In this document: positions 34,121 through 45,570 of the stretch, in pieces | How the letters are laid out: the number at the start of each line of letters is the position of its first letter | Numbering within the stretch: position 1 is the first letter of the stretch | Assembly (NCBI GenBank): GCA_963971405.1 | Contig: OZ020486.1 | Location: 30,713,419 to 30,777,418 of the forward strand | DNA: 64,000 bases | Origin: Psococerastis gibbosa | Lineage: Eukaryota > Arthropoda > Insecta > Psocodea > Psocidae | Direction: 5' to 3' | Notes under the pieces: model-generated | Told to the model about the DNA's origin: nothing | Database searches by the model: none | What the model saw: the letters and a program-made list of their open reading frames with translations, nothing else | Made by a program: the position numbers and the translations under genes

Positions 34121-34315
34121 AACAAAGGGTTAGTTGGACTTGCATTGCCTGTTGTGTTAATAGTCATTAGAGGCATGGGCCTCATGGTCATCGAACAATT
34201 AGAGCCCCCTTCCCCTGACAATGGGCTCCGCCCTAATTGTTCGATGATCATGAGGCCCATGCCTCTAATGACAATTAACACAACAGGCAACGTAAGTCCA
34301 ACTAAACCTTTATTA
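34121..34315. repeat. Strong palindrome, about 195 bp
   Basis: Arms of about 87 and 93 bp (34121-34207, 34223-34315) are nearly perfect inverted copies around a loop of about 15 bases. Landmarks are GGTTAGTTGGACTT, GCCTGTTGTGTTAAT, CATTAGAGGCATGGGCCTCA and TCATCGAACAATTAG. The mirror symmetry yields long open frames on both strands (about 97 and 121 codons) with near-identical peptide segments, so I do not read them as genes. It lies just beyond the LINE 3' tail. No clear target duplication. Confidence 0.8.
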
Positions 34316-35700
34316 AATGGTATTACACCATTGCCATTAACCTTTACAAATAGAGCAGTTGTTCTAGGGGGGGTTTCGAGCAAGTATGAGTAATATATAA
34401 TCATTCCCGTAGTTTAATACTAGCCACGGGGAACAGTAGTCAGTTAAACAAAGCATTATAGCGATGTCATGAACTGTAAAGAATGGCTAATGTTTAATAT
34501 TAAAATTAAAATTTAAGAAAACTGGAAAAGCATTCGTTGCCTTCATTTTCAAATGATATCCTTTTTTGCTGGAACAAAAGACTTTATTAGAAAGCAGTAA
34601 AATAAGAGTTAAAAGTAAAAGAATAAACTCAGAAAGTCGTTTATGACTGAATGAGCAAACAGCTATGGAATTAGATTCAAAGAAGATGGGAAGATTGCTG
34701 GCCTGAATGGCCAGAGAAACTTCAATTAGTTGAGATTGATGCCCTCAAAGGTAAACACATCAATCAAGCAAACACTTCACAATCTCTACTACCACCCTAC
34801 TACCCCCCCCCCCCCCTCGAATGAATATATCGCACGATGCACACCACTAAACGCGCTCAGGATAATAAAAAATAAAATCACGAAAATAAATAATTAATAC
34901 GTGAGGTCTAAGCGAACCCGCTAAAACCTCAATATGTATGTGCTTATAATACTCGTAAGTAGAATTTTCCTTGAACCGTTACAAGCCGCTCGTATATTAT
35001 AATTATATTATATATATTATGTTACATAATATGTAAGCAAATAATCAGAAATAATTTTATTACTAAAAAAATGAGATTTTATGCAAAAATATATATAAAA
35101 ATTTTTTTCTATCACAAAAAGAGGTTTTCTATAACTCACTCGTTAATGTGAACGCACATCAACTTAGTAAGGCCCCGCCGATCATATACCTGGGTACATA
35201 ATATATTGAATATTACTATATTAATTACACTAATGCAATTATGTTGAGATACATGTACAATAAAGCCTAACTAATTAGCAGCTTTCCATAACTAGGGGAA
35301 TTAATTTAATAGAAGCAAATAATATACGGTTATGTAGTTCCCTGTTTGCAGGTCATCTATCGTATGTAAATCAACAGTAAGTAATGAAATCGAAACCAAT
35401 CAATGTAATGGTTTATCAATCTGCATATTGCACAGCAAATACAAAACCATAGGCTTTAACTAAATAAATTTATCAGTAAAATCATGTTGTAAAGCATATT
35501 TCAGCAAACAAGCAATACAACGTATGTCCTGCTCCTATCGACCTATCGCAAGGAAAAGAGACTGGTTTACATAGGACATAATATGGGACATTCGTTCCCA
35601 CCAAGGATAATTTTGAATTTCTAGTAACACCTGTCACATATTTTTGTTACCAATTAGGCCACGCCATTGACACATCGAAACCACAACAAATCCCGACGTG
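34316..35700. other. Gene-free AT-rich stretch
   Basis: Contains a C homopolymer near 34805 and several TATATA tracts. No gene or bounded repeat recognised. Confidence 0.45.
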
Positions 35701-35708
35701 GCAGCAAG

Positions 35709-36244
35709 CATTGGCGTAAATAGGGGGTCCTGGGGGGAAGGCTTAGCCCCCCCTGGTCCACCCGTAGCCCCCCCCCAGGATTTCTGGTGACAAAGACGTT
35801 ATGCAGGCTAAAGGCATAGTATCCACAATAATGAAAGGGAAATTAATTCTTAGTATGCTTATTTTACATTAAAAAAATCAACATATTGACCAAGCACTTT
35901 CACAAAAAATATATTACTCAAAATGCTTAAAACCCCAATACTTCAGAGCTATTTTTTTCAAATTTTTCTCCGGAGGAGACCCCCGGGCCCCCCTCAGTGG
36001 TAGGTTTATTTGTCTGTAAAATCTCAACTGTGCTGCTTGCAAAATGTGTAAAATTCCCTAATTTGGGCTTGTTTATCAATCTTTTTCTCCGGGGGAGACC
36101 CCCGGGCCGCCTTTTCTGCAGGGTATAATATGGGTAAAACCTCACTAATTTGGGCCCATTTATAGATTTCTTTTTCTCCAGGGGATCAAAGTCTTGGGGT
36201 CCTAAAGCCCCCCCCCCCAGAAATTTTGTGAATTTACGCCAATG
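35709..36244 (-). mobile_element. hAT-type element, 536 bp
   Basis: The ends CATTGGCGTAAAT and ATTTACGCCAATG are perfect inverted repeats, flanked by the perfect 8-bp duplication GCAGCAAG (35701-35708, 36245-36252). The interior, read on the minus strand, has at least three of the modules seen at 3948-4475: GGGGGTCTCCCCCGG-type cores, TTTTTCTCC complements and AACCTCACTA complements. Different ends with related interior modules mark it as a cousin rather than a copy. Non-coding. Confidence 0.92.
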
Positions 36245-36280
36245 GCAGCAAGGTTTACGCTGATTGATAAAAATAAGAAG

Positions 36281-36350
36281 CTGTGAAGATGGCCCCAGAC
36301 ATTCAAAAACTAGGTACGCATCAGCCCGGATTCTACTGGTTCTTCATTCA
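36281..36350 (+). repeat. Penelope-like 3'-end scrap
   Basis: CTGTGAAGATGGCCCCAGAC, ACATTCAAAAACTAGG and CATCAGCCCGGATTCTACTGG resemble the terminal block at 37515-37640. The words between have decayed. Confidence 0.5.
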
Positions 36351-36384
36351 CGCACATTGCTTTCCTAATTCTGAGTTTATTTAC

Positions 36385-36575
36385 TAAATTATGTTTCAAT
36401 AAATTAAGTTAGCCCAAAATAGAAAACAATCGTTTCGAAACACGATTTCAGTGAACCTGCAAGGTATATACATACATATACATACATGCCGTATTCATTG
36501 AAGCCTAATAATTGGATGACGAATCGCTGCACAGACAGACATTTCGCAAAAGAACACTTTTTGTAGTCCCGAGAC
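36385..36575 (-). mobile_element. GCTTTCC repeat, internal fragment
   Basis: AAATTAAGTTAGCCCAAAAT, GATTTCAGTGAACCTGCA and CAGACAGACATTTCGCAAAA follow the order of the complete minus copy at about 28545-28720. Both ends are missing. A CATACATATACATACATG tract interrupts it near 36470. Confidence 0.65.
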
Positions 36576-36579
36576 AGTA

Positions 36580-37020
36580 ATCAATATGTCCCTTAAAATC
36601 TCTTCTTCTGTAAATGTCTTTTCCATCATAGGTAGGCGATCATCATGGCAATTCGGACCTTCGAGACTGTTACTCTGAAATATGGAAGTCCTGCCAAACC
36701 ACTGCCTCCAGTTTCCCAACAAGGATGCTAATTTGCCGGGAGCCATCTGTCCAGTACTTTTATCTTCCCTTGGATTATTCCATGCAGAAGGCAATACTTG
36801 TCGTTCCTCATCACATGACCAAAGTATGTTAGTTTCCATTTCTTAGCAGTCAGCAGCAACTCGCCTTCTGTATGCATTCTCCTCAGGACCTCAGCATTAG
36901 GGACACGATCTCTCCAGGATATGCGCAGCATTTGTCGGCATATTCACATCTCAAATGAACTTATTCCGTTCTCCATAGCTTGTGTCAACGTCTATCCCTC
37001 CATACCATGTAGAAATAGAA
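36580..37020 (-). pseudogene. RTE-like LINE C-terminal fragment
   Basis: Minus-strand frames contain MLRISWRDRVPNAEVLRRM, KKWKLTYFGHVMRND and, further on, LASLLGNWRQWFGRTS. This order (a mLRIsWrDrvsNaeVL motif, then lkyFGHvmR, then W...R.W.g.s) is characteristic of the C-terminal region after the reverse transcriptase in RTE-clade LINEs. Upstream bases to 37020 (minus, GAGAACGGAATAAGTTC and neighbours) continue the match to the RTE fragment at 46950-47470. Several frame breaks; polymerase absent. Confidence 0.8.
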
Positions 37021-37514
37021 AAATTGAACCACCACCAAATTTCCTTTATACTAATTTCCTGATACTAATGTGTATTAATTAGACTAACGTGTATTTATAC
37101 TAATGTACGTACGATATAAAATAGGAAAGTAAAAATATTACACCTAATCTTTACCATTTTGTCACGCTGGCGTAAATAAATGTAAATAAATAGGAATACC
37201 GTGGCGTGAAAACCCAATGAAAGAAAGAAAATGTATTTTCCAAAAAATGTACAGTATAAGTTAAATGAAAGTCTAGACGTGAGGACTGGTGGAGGGTCCA
37301 TACTCAGCTGACTATTCGGGATGTGGTCAGCAACATGTCAGGGAGCCGGTTTATCCCTCTGCCGATGAAGGTCTCGAACCTCGACTTTCCGTTTCATAGT
37401 CTAGTTTTAAATCAATTAGACCATGTTAATGTTTTATAATAAAGGGAAGGTTGCTGTTCAACCAGTTACCACATTAAGAGATTGCGTCCGGAGGCTAGGG
37501 AGTTCAGGCGAATA
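37021..37514. other. Gene-free stretch with tRNA-like scrap
   Basis: About 37370-37430 read on the minus strand contains GAGGTTCGAGACC (B-box-like) and ATGGTCTAATTGATTTAAAA (A-box-like), a decayed tRNA-derived sequence. No gene recognised. Confidence 0.4.
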
Positions 37515-38215
37515 TTACACATGAGGAACCAGTAGAATCCGGGCTGATGGGCCGTGGTCGAAGTGAAAGTGAACTTCCAAACGTTTCGTCAACATCTGCG
37601 GTCGACATCTTCAGTGGAACTGCGTAGACTTCTAAGATTGTATCTCGGAGGCTCAGCAGCGACTGTGAGGGCAGGAGGTTGTGCTCTGAAATTTATACTA
37701 AGATGCGGGGTGGTGGGGGGTGGAGGCGGAGTCATCCTCGTTCCTGATTGGCTCCCTACTACCTGAACCTGATTTCCGGATGATGACACCAGTTTCTTTG
37801 CTGTAATCTTCTTTAAGGCTGGATACCAAATTCTATTGACCTTTAATCCTTCTTCTTTCCTATTGAAGTTATGCGGGTGCTTGTGGATCTCTATAGCCTC
37901 TCTGTGTAACCGAGGGTGGTATGAAGAAGTTGTAGAAAGTACTGTAGCATCTTGAAATTGTATTATGTGACCGGTTTGTGTTAGAACATGCTCAGCGATT
38001 GCAGACTTCTCCGACTGTAGAAGACGGCAGTTTCGTTTATGTTCATCAATCCTGGTTTTTAAGCTTCGTTTCGTAGTACCTATATAGACTTCTCCACACG
38101 AACAGGGAATCCTGTAAACACCTGCTGACGTCATCGGGTCCCGGCTATCTTTGGCTGATCTGTACAAACTATTTAATTTTCTCGTAGGCTTGTAAATAGT
38201 CTTCACACTTACCTA
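37515..38215 (-). pseudogene. Penelope-like element: GIY-YIG endonuclease and 3' end
   Basis: The minus-strand frame 37589-38206 (205 residues) starts near MKTIYKPTRKLNSLYRSAKD, with the GIY-YIG signature GVYRIPCSCGEVYIGTTKR at about residues 29-47, then SLKTRIDEHKRNC and the histidine-rich NFNRKEEGLKVNRIWYPAL. This is the C-terminal endonuclease of Penelope-like retroelements; the CSCG within it fits their Cys-containing GIY-YIG variant. The reverse transcriptase that should lie at higher coordinates is absent, so the copy is 5'-truncated. The endonuclease module itself reads open. The 3' block (37515-37640) recurs alone at 6548, 10928, 11070 and 17170. Confidence 0.88.
37573..37620 (-). ncRNA. 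Candidate hammerhead ribozyme core of Penelope
   Basis: Minus-strand sequence contains CTGAAGA (consensus CUGANGA), then GTCGAC and GTTGAC able to pair as stem II with one G-U wobble, then GAAAC. TTCCA before the core can pair with TGGAA after it as a 5-bp stem I. AACGTT after the core is self-complementary and could form stem III between two molecules. Penelope-like elements are known to carry minimal hammerhead motifs of this kind. Activity is inferred, not shown. Confidence 0.45.
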
Positions 38216-39039
38216 GTGGAGGGTGTGTTTTATTAGCTTGATGAGTTTCTGGGGAATGCGTAAAATAATTTGGCCGATTATTCTTACAATGGGCTAATTT
38301 TATTCCGTTTTGCAAATTTTATTTTTATTGTTGTTAGCTATTTCAGTTAAATGTTAGATTTTAAGTGTTTTTAGTTTAGTTATAATTTGCATTGTGTTCA
38401 ATATAATTATTCATTCATTCATTCATAATATAATGTGGGAGACTGTAAAGTACAATTTTGGAAACTCGGTGCATGATATCCGTTAATCTAAGTATGGGAA
38501 ATAGTAATTCCTCTAAATGGAAATTGACCTCAAAGCGTGGTTTACCTCCAACTTTAAATCCTCAATGGAAACCGATTATTGCATCCATTACATGGACTTC
38601 TCCCTGCCACATGCCACATTTAAATAAAGTCATTAGCGGTCTAAAGCTAGTTCTATCAACAGGAAGCTTTGCACAGTCACCAAATACACTATGCCGAGCT
38701 AAAGATGTGAGCAGGTGGATGAACCATTATAATTAAATCAGGTGTACTAAAAGAGGATGCTATCGAGAACCTGGTCATCTCTTAGAACGGAAATATATTA
38801 TTGCATTACAATAGGGTGCTTCAATGCACGAATGAATGAATGAATGCTGTCGACGAAATGGAGCATCTCAGAACCAAGAAAATATACATCTTAACATCTG
38901 AGTCCAATAGGTGAATAATATGCAGCGTTTCAAGTTATTAACTCTTTCTGGGAGACTTCGAGATAGAGTGAATTTAGTCGAGTGACGGCGCATGGCAGTT
39001 GACAAATTGATTCGTCGTATTCAACAGTAATGTTAGTAC
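38216..39039. other. Gene-free stretch
   Basis: CATTCATTCATTC near 38410 and GAATGAATGAATG near 38832 form short simple repeats in opposite orientation. No gene recognised. Confidence 0.4.
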
Positions 39040-39300
39040 CCAGCCAACAGCCATGCCAAGTTGAATCCATTAGAACAGAGTCTGTTAAACACTTCAGCAA
39101 ACTCAGTAGTGACATGGTGGGACATGATAACGCGCTGAGACTGGCAGTCAGTCTTAGTGCGTGTCGAGTCCTGGCCACCTCCGAAATAATCGTGTGACTT
39201 TAGCTATGATCCCGAAGTGGTTCGGAACCCACTATAATCAGAAGGTCCACCCTGTCCGTCAACCCCCTTCTTCTCGAGGTGACGAAGTCTGCCTTCAGGG
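39040..39300 (+). repeat. Dispersed repeat, copy without SINE
   Basis: Matches 22245-22740 in order (CAGCCAACAGCC, GGGACATGATAACGCGCTGA, GTGTCGAGTCCTGGCC, CACTATAATC, CTCGAGGTGA) but lacks the SINE found there. Confidence 0.75.
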
Positions 39301-39306
39301 TGCCAT

Positions 39307-39719
39307 AGGGGCTGTCCATTAATCACGTGAGGTTCGAAAGGGGGGGGGGGGAGGGTTCGGAAAAAATCACGAAATATCACAAGGGGGAGGGGGTATAGTA
39401 ATATATCACGTGTATTTATTTTTTTCGTCAAACGAGTGATTTATAAACCGAAAAGTGGTGTGTAGTGTGACCTTGACTCGCCGTTGCCAGGCAACTAACG
39501 AAGTCCTCGCGCATCGCGACAACTGCCGGGCTTAGATTACACTTTATACCTGTATTTAAAAATACTATTATAATTTTTTAAAGATTTATAGTAGGTACAA
39601 AAAAATACATTTTTGTTGGGGGGGGGGGGGTGGTCTTCAACCTCACCACGTATCACCAAGGGGGAGGGAGGGGTTAAACAATGTTTAAAAAAATCTCACG
39701 TGATTAATGGACAACCCCT
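39307..39719 (+). mobile_element. MITE with GGGGCTGTCCATTAATCACG ends, 413 bp
   Basis: The left end GGGGCTGTCCATTAATCACG pairs with the complement of CGTGATTAATGGACAACCCC at the right; TA adjoins each end (39306-39307, 39720-39721). Two long G runs (near 39340 and 39618) and AAGGGGGAGGG words lie symmetrically inside. Ends of the type GGGG.TGTCCATTAAT.ACGT are common in arthropod MITEs, in my recollection. The superfamily is not established. Non-coding. Confidence 0.82.
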
Positions 39720-40930
39720 TAGGTTAAGAAACAGACTCACTCGAGTATGTAGGGTGCCTACATAAAAAAAAAAGGAAAATGGAGGCAAACGCAAAAATAA
39801 ATAAACAATTCAACAGACAGGGCTGACAACATAATCCGGCGTACCGACGTAGTAAAGTTACTGCGCACTTGACTCACAGTCTACCTTTATTATGATCATG
39901 ATTAGCTTATGACAAGAACCCCCAGCATAATTTCAGGCACAACGTTTTGCCGCTTACCCGCCTGGTATGAACCCTACCAGGCTGAAACGCTTCCTTTGCC
40001 ATTTCAACCTAAGTTTCACCGCTACTTAGCTTATGTTTAGCCGCCATCTATACTATTTTATTATCGTTGGTATCGTTACATCCGAAAGAAGGGAATCAAG
40101 AAAAAACTAGACAGAGCGGGACTCGAACATCCATTTAATACCACTATACAAAGTTAGTCTCGTAACTTACCTAACAAGCTGAAGCTTATTTCAAAAAAAT
40201 ATATGGTGGGCCTTTATTACACAAGAGCCCCTATAAGAAATTCACGACTATGGAAGGCGGAATAAGATGGCTGTCCAACAAAGACCGTGACACCAACTGT
40301 GCGAAAAGAAAAGTCCTCCTCTAGTTTTTCGGACGAAAACATCAATGAATTTTGAATTAGAAAAATCCGGAAAGTGTGGAAAGTTTTTAACAACTTGGAG
40401 AACTCTGACATTTCCTTCCCCATCATGTCAAGCTCTCACGTTTTATTATTCCATCTAGACCTGTCGTGGCCTTTTTACCCATAGACTACTCCAGTAATTG
40501 CATAATGTACTACTGTTAAAAAAATTATTATGTGCCTTTCGTTGAAGATTACTGCCAATACTGCCATATGTAAATAATATTGTATATTATGTAGTATAAC
40601 CGATTTTGTTTTATTTATAGGTTTTCTGTTTGAAATTTTACAGCCATAACCAGAGAGGTGAGCAATCTAGTCTTCAGAGCACCATGAACCAATCGTGTAT
40701 AAAACACCTTTCCTAAACTTAAATAGGAAGCCGGAGTGACTCCGTAACACGCTACACCTGGACCAGGTTTCAAATTAAATTTCACAGGAAATAATGACTG
40801 TAATTGAGGTCTCATTGAATAAAAGAAATGTCCCTCTATATTTTGATATCATGCGTTTGTAGCCGTCACAAACATTGGCCAAAGTTCTTGAAGGCGTTGC
40901 AAGTGCACTCGTTCACAGTATTTTCCGTAA
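39720..40930. other. Gene-free stretch with tRNA-like scrap
   Basis: About 40100-40165 read on the minus strand contains GGATGTTCGAGTCCCGCTCT with an upstream ACTAACTTTGTATAGTGGTA, a worn tRNA-derived head. A TTTCACAGGAAATAATG segment near 40785 recurs in degenerate form at about 185 and 29775. No gene recognised. Confidence 0.4.
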
Positions 40931-41066
40931 CCAAAATTAGAGGATATGGAAAAAAACTGGGCTTGGCGGGATTCGAACCCACGATCTCCGCCTAACCGGG
41001 GAGGTTACCTCTTCAACCAAAGTTAATTTAATGTCGAGTGTTATATATACCATATAATGCTACAAA
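40931..41066 (-). repeat. tRNA-like repeat (SINE-B), solo copy
   Basis: Read on the minus strand: GCATTATATGGTATATATAA, ACATTAAATTAACTTTGG, an A-box-like TGGTTGAAGAGGTAACC, GGTTAGGCGGAGATCGTG, a perfect B-box GGTTCGAATCC, GCCAAGCCCAG, then CCATATCCTCTAATTTTGG. The same order recurs in the large palindrome at 56604-57207. The Pol III boxes with fixed flanks suggest a tRNA-derived SINE or a dispersed tRNA pseudogene unit. Confidence 0.75.
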
Positions 41067-42195
41067 GTATTTTCCGTCTTCACTAGACCGGTTTGATAAC
41101 GAACAATTTTTTCAGTAAAATTTAAGCATAACTTAGTTTTGGTGTCGTTCAGCTTAGATTTACAAGCTAAAAGACTGCTCCATTCCTATTCTCGAACTGA
41201 CACTTGTTACATGTACAGCCGGGAAGAAATGGACAGAAAACACAATTAAAACGTCGTCTGCTCCAGTCAGTAGCAAAGGTTCACCGGATCATGTGTTGTA
41301 TTGTGCTGCAAGAAAGTGGATGGCGGAAGCTAAGGAGCAGTTAAAAAGATGCAGGAAGTGATTTTACATTCCGTGATGAGAGATTCCAGGTTCCAGACTT
41401 TCAAGTGAAAATCGGCATAGTGAATGGTGCAAAATCCCTTCGCCAGTGCAAAGTAATTTTTACCCATTACGACATCAAACCTTTAAAAAGGCGGTATTCC
41501 ATTATGGCACTGTCCCACTGATTTACTTCATTCTTAATTTATAGAGACTGCAGTCAGAAGGCACTAGTAATAATAGGCAACCTCCTGTAAATGGGTGGGG
41601 GGGGGGGCGAATTGAGGTCGTTAGTCCGCAAGGTTGCGTGTCCAACGCTCATTGCCACGTAGGGAAGGTACCACTTTTCACAAATTTGCATTTCCTGCCA
41701 TCATAGTATTGCCACCAATGCCCAAACTACTGCCACTACTATTTATACTGCCAAATAGCATCACCTGTCAAATCAGCGAAAAGAAAATGATCACTAACAA
41801 AATATGTACAACATACATAATGCTCTTCTTAGGAATCGCAATATTTACAAAGACAGTGAAAACCGAATTAGAAAAATTCTCACTAGGATGGAGAAAAGTT
41901 TGAAAGAACGTGAAACTAAGAGACATCGGTAACTGAAAGAAAAGAATCAGTCACTGAAACACCACGACAGCAACACAAAAAAGCAAAAAGCAAAAAGAGT
42001 AGGGCTGACCGCATGGCACTGTCCAATACAATAATACAAAAAATATATTAACTACATGGACAAATTGCACGTATCCGCTAGTGCCTTTCATTCAACATTG
42101 CTGTGTTTCAATCAAATTTTGTATCCTCTAGTTTATTCAAATGTTTACCAACGTTCGATGTTTTTAGCACCAACCTCGGGTCCTTGTAACACTAA
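41067..42195. other. Gene-free stretch
   Basis: Contains a G homopolymer near 41597 and an 89-codon frame (41634-41903) without recognised motifs. No gene supported. Confidence 0.4.
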
Positions 42196-42242
42196 ATTGG
42201 CTTAGTAATAGAACAAAAAAATCATTATTAATTAATTAAACA
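42196..42242 (+). repeat. SINE-A 3' tail only
   Basis: TTGGCTTAGTAATAGAACAA followed by AAAAATCATTATTAATTAATT equals the last 45 or so bases of SINE-A, including the tail. The body is missing. Confidence 0.75.
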
Positions 42243-42567
42243 TTGAATTAGCTTGAACTATTGATATAAAATAAAAGCTAACAAGTGCATTGAAACGGTT
42301 GGCAAGTAGTATAACAAATGCCCCACAAACGTTACAGAATTAGTGGGAAATAGAAGTTGAAGCCTCAAAAATAAACCGATTAAAGCAAACAATTACTGCG
42401 GATCTACAATAAATTACAGTTATTATTACCACGAACGCTTGAGTGTGTGCTTAGTGAAATTCGTGTTAGAAACAATTAACTCACAATACACCACCAAGTC
42501 TAAGACAGCACGCAGTTGGTACGGTATGGCGGTACTAAGAAAATCTGAAAACTTCAACAGAGGGATT

Positions 42568-43095
42568 AAATTTGAAAAAAAAAAAAATGGAAAAATGGAC
42601 AAGAATGGGATTTGAATTCAAGCCTCTGGCTTTCCGAGTCCTCACTGATGTCTCGGAGTCCATAAAAAGGTTCAACGATCGCCAGCATCATGTCCAGAAG
42701 AGGTGGTTTTATTTAAAGATGGTTAATGAAACCATAAAGGAGGCTCCGAACAGTCCGATCACTGATGGGAAATCTTCCGGAAAATCGAAGCCGTTGGATA
42801 AATTTGTCTGCTTTCCCCTATGCCAAGTCGGCTTCAAATTTCCGGTCGATTTGTGGTCCCCAGCAACAGTAGGTTTCCAAGAGGCCAGCGGGTACAGGAT
42901 CTATAGCTGTAGTTTTTCGCCATGGATTGAAAGAAGGCGGTGCTGTCCAGTATTCCTCGTTGACACTTTTCAAGCGACGATGGAACCCACCCGTTTTGGA
43001 GCTGATGAAAAAATCGTCCCCTCTATGGCGGGACTCGATCCTGAAATTCCGGCCCGAAGTCAAGTTCTCTACCAACTAGACTACTGGCGGGCGTC
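42568..43095 (-). repeat. Block with tRNA-like ends, possible SINE
   Basis: The minus strand of 43022-43092 reads GTAGTCTAGTTGGTAGAG (A-box-like) and GGATCGAGTCCCGCC (B-box-like), a tRNA-like head. Near 42594-42640 the minus strand has another B-box-like word with GAATTCAAATCCCA. Between them is about 380 bp of moderately GC-rich sequence. The 180-codon plus frame across it (42572-43114) reads antisense through both tRNA-like segments and is probably fortuitous. There is no second copy in the window to confirm a repeat unit. Confidence 0.45.
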
Positions 43096-43114
43096 CCCAA
43101 GTTTGAGACAATAA

Positions 43115-45570
43115 GCCAAATGTAATGTAGGGCAGACGTTTGCGCTCATAAATCTATTTTATTAATCGGCAGTCGCAGACAGGTCCGCTCAAACAGACCC
43201 TCTGGATACAAATGGCGATAATCTTGTGAAATTGATGAAGTAAGGGGGTAAATTCCCCCTCCTTTACCTTCGTCTTAACCCCTCTCGCATAGCTTATGTT
43301 CCAGTTGGGACGAGTTTTTCTCTGTTTCGCCCGGCAAGTCCACTTTCTATCTGGAATTCTCAAAAGCATTTTAAATGGAATGCTTTCTTTGCTTATTTGC
43401 ATAGTAACAAATTCTGGAAAATATTCTTCTTTTATCTTATCCAAAGATTTTTCTTTCTGTCTCTTCTCGTATATATTTAATGTCACAGAGTGTGCCTTTC
43501 TTAGCGAGATAGCGCTGTTTGTGTGCCTACCTAATATTAATGGCTTAAATACGGACTATACCTTAGCAGTGCCGGGATTATGGGCCCAATTCATCAGTTA
43601 TAACGAACAGAAAGAAATTTTTGTTTTTTTTTGGAAAATGTTGGACTAATTTCTAGACTTTAAACAGATACCATCACTAAGGTGGGACGAAAATCAATTT
43701 TGGTACCGCACTCACTCTTCTCTCTGACCTGGATATTCAGTTAGCTTACTTTTGAATATATTTTAAATAAGAATATTTTAGATTAGAAAGCACATACTTT
43801 TATGTTTCAAAGCAATACGCCTTCCACCCTACTAACTAACTATGAAACAATTCTTCTTCTCATCGGTGCCGCCAAATTGTAAAAAATATGAAAGTTTGGT
43901 TCGAGGGGTTAGTATTGCGAATTGATAAAAGAATGATGGCTAAAAATGAAAACTTTAACTGAGCTTTTCTGCCCAAGAAGAAATGCCTTGATAGCATCTA
44001 ATTTTTTCTTTCGTCCTTAAATTGTTTTAAAAGCAGAAATTTTTTCCATACTTTCAAGCAAAAAACAAAAAATAAACATTGGGAAAAAACCGGCAAAATG
44101 GAAGAGAGGTTGTACATTGTAGCTCCGGTATTTCAATACTTTTCATTAAATTTAATTTCCAGTAATTAAATCTTTTATAGAATGTTTGCTTACAATGGGC
44201 CAGGTATGAATAGCGAGCGCAAGTCAAGTAGGTGGCTGTGGATTCAAGTTCATTAAGGAGACAAAGGTATCCGCAGTTTTTTTTTTAACCCCAGCCCCGG
44301 CTATGGCTCCTCTGAGTGCATTTGACGGCCTCTAGCGACCCATTTCATCAGGATTTCTTGTCGCTATGTTGGCTGGGTGGTTTTGTGGATTAACCCTTTC
44401 TTCTGCAACTGACCATAAATCTTTAACTTCAACGAATTTCAATAATATTTGCAAGGGCAACGGAGATTTCCAACCATAAATTCAACATGGCTGCATTAAT
44501 GAAGCACATTACAGTAATTTAAACGAAATATAGCACTTAGATACTTACTTAATTAGTTCTATAAACTATATATTAAGAGCAAACCGGACAAAGTTTTGTA
44601 CAATGTTGAATTTTGCATGAAATATCGATCATAGCGCCATAAATGGCAGTAGAGGAAATAGAATAATAAATGCTCCTCTACAGCCACCAGAAATTAAAAA
44701 AAAATATCCTTGGCTGCAGCGAATGTCCCATATCTCCTACTATATAGAACTCAAGTCAATTGAACCAAATTGTGAAAACCTTATACCATATAATACTATT
44801 GTATGGTATATTATATTATAGTTAAAATAGGGGGTTGCAATCTTACCCGACACAAAATGAAAAATAATACTATTATATGGTCAAAGGTGAAAACACAACA
44901 CGTATGTAAACATTGTGCAAATCTACCTTCTAATGCTTCTACTGTTGACAACAATGCAAACAATATTCCCTTTGTCTACCATATGGTAAGGTGAGGTAAC
45001 CCTACTGTAGACATTTTTCCCACTATGATAGGAGGTAAGCTAAGTTAAACTTTCCAAAAATTCAGTAATAAAAAAATTAAAAGAGTATTTTGATTTTTCC
45101 AATTAGAAAAAAGAGAAAATGGGGGTTGAGGGAAATAAAACAAATCTGTATAGTATTCAGGTAGGTCCTGTTAACAGTGAGATTAACGTGGGGGTTTAGC
45201 CTCACTAATCTTCTCAATGGCGCGACCGCATTTTCTCTTTTCTCTTTTTTAAACGTAACAGGCTCAGGTACAAAAGTTGACCCTAGTGTCATCTGTGAGC
45301 CCTAATTAATGTCAAAAAGAGCAGGGATAATCCCTATTAATTCTTTTGTTTCGTCAACGACTTTGGGTGCCATTAATTTCTTCAGAAATGGACAACAGAG
45401 CTGAACAACATTTCATGCACCATCACGATATGCTCTAGAAACTTATTTTGTGACATTACAACATATTATAGTACCTAATGTATATAATATTAGATAGTTA
45501 TTTAAGGACTTCTTATGGACCCATAGGTCCCTTGTCCAATGCCAACGACCCCATGGATTTCGGATATTCT
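43115..45570. other. Gene-free stretch
   Basis: A 117-codon plus frame (43296-43649) overlaps a 110-codon minus frame and neither has a recognised motif. About 44620-44740 shares words with 54745-54800 and 28826-28850 (GAAATATCGATC; GCAGCGAATGTCC), minor dispersed sequence. TATAATACTATTGTATGGTATATTA near 44792 is a short palindrome. Confidence 0.4.

Noticed and set aside
34039-34404. 121-codon minus frame and 97-codon plus frame
   Set aside because: They are mirror images caused by the palindrome 34121-34315, with the same peptide words appearing on both strands.
42572-43114. 180-codon open frame, the longest outside the LINE and Penelope remnants
   Set aside because: It runs antisense through tRNA-like segments (B-box words on the minus strand at both sides) and shows no domain; a fortuitous frame in a SINE-like block is more likely.
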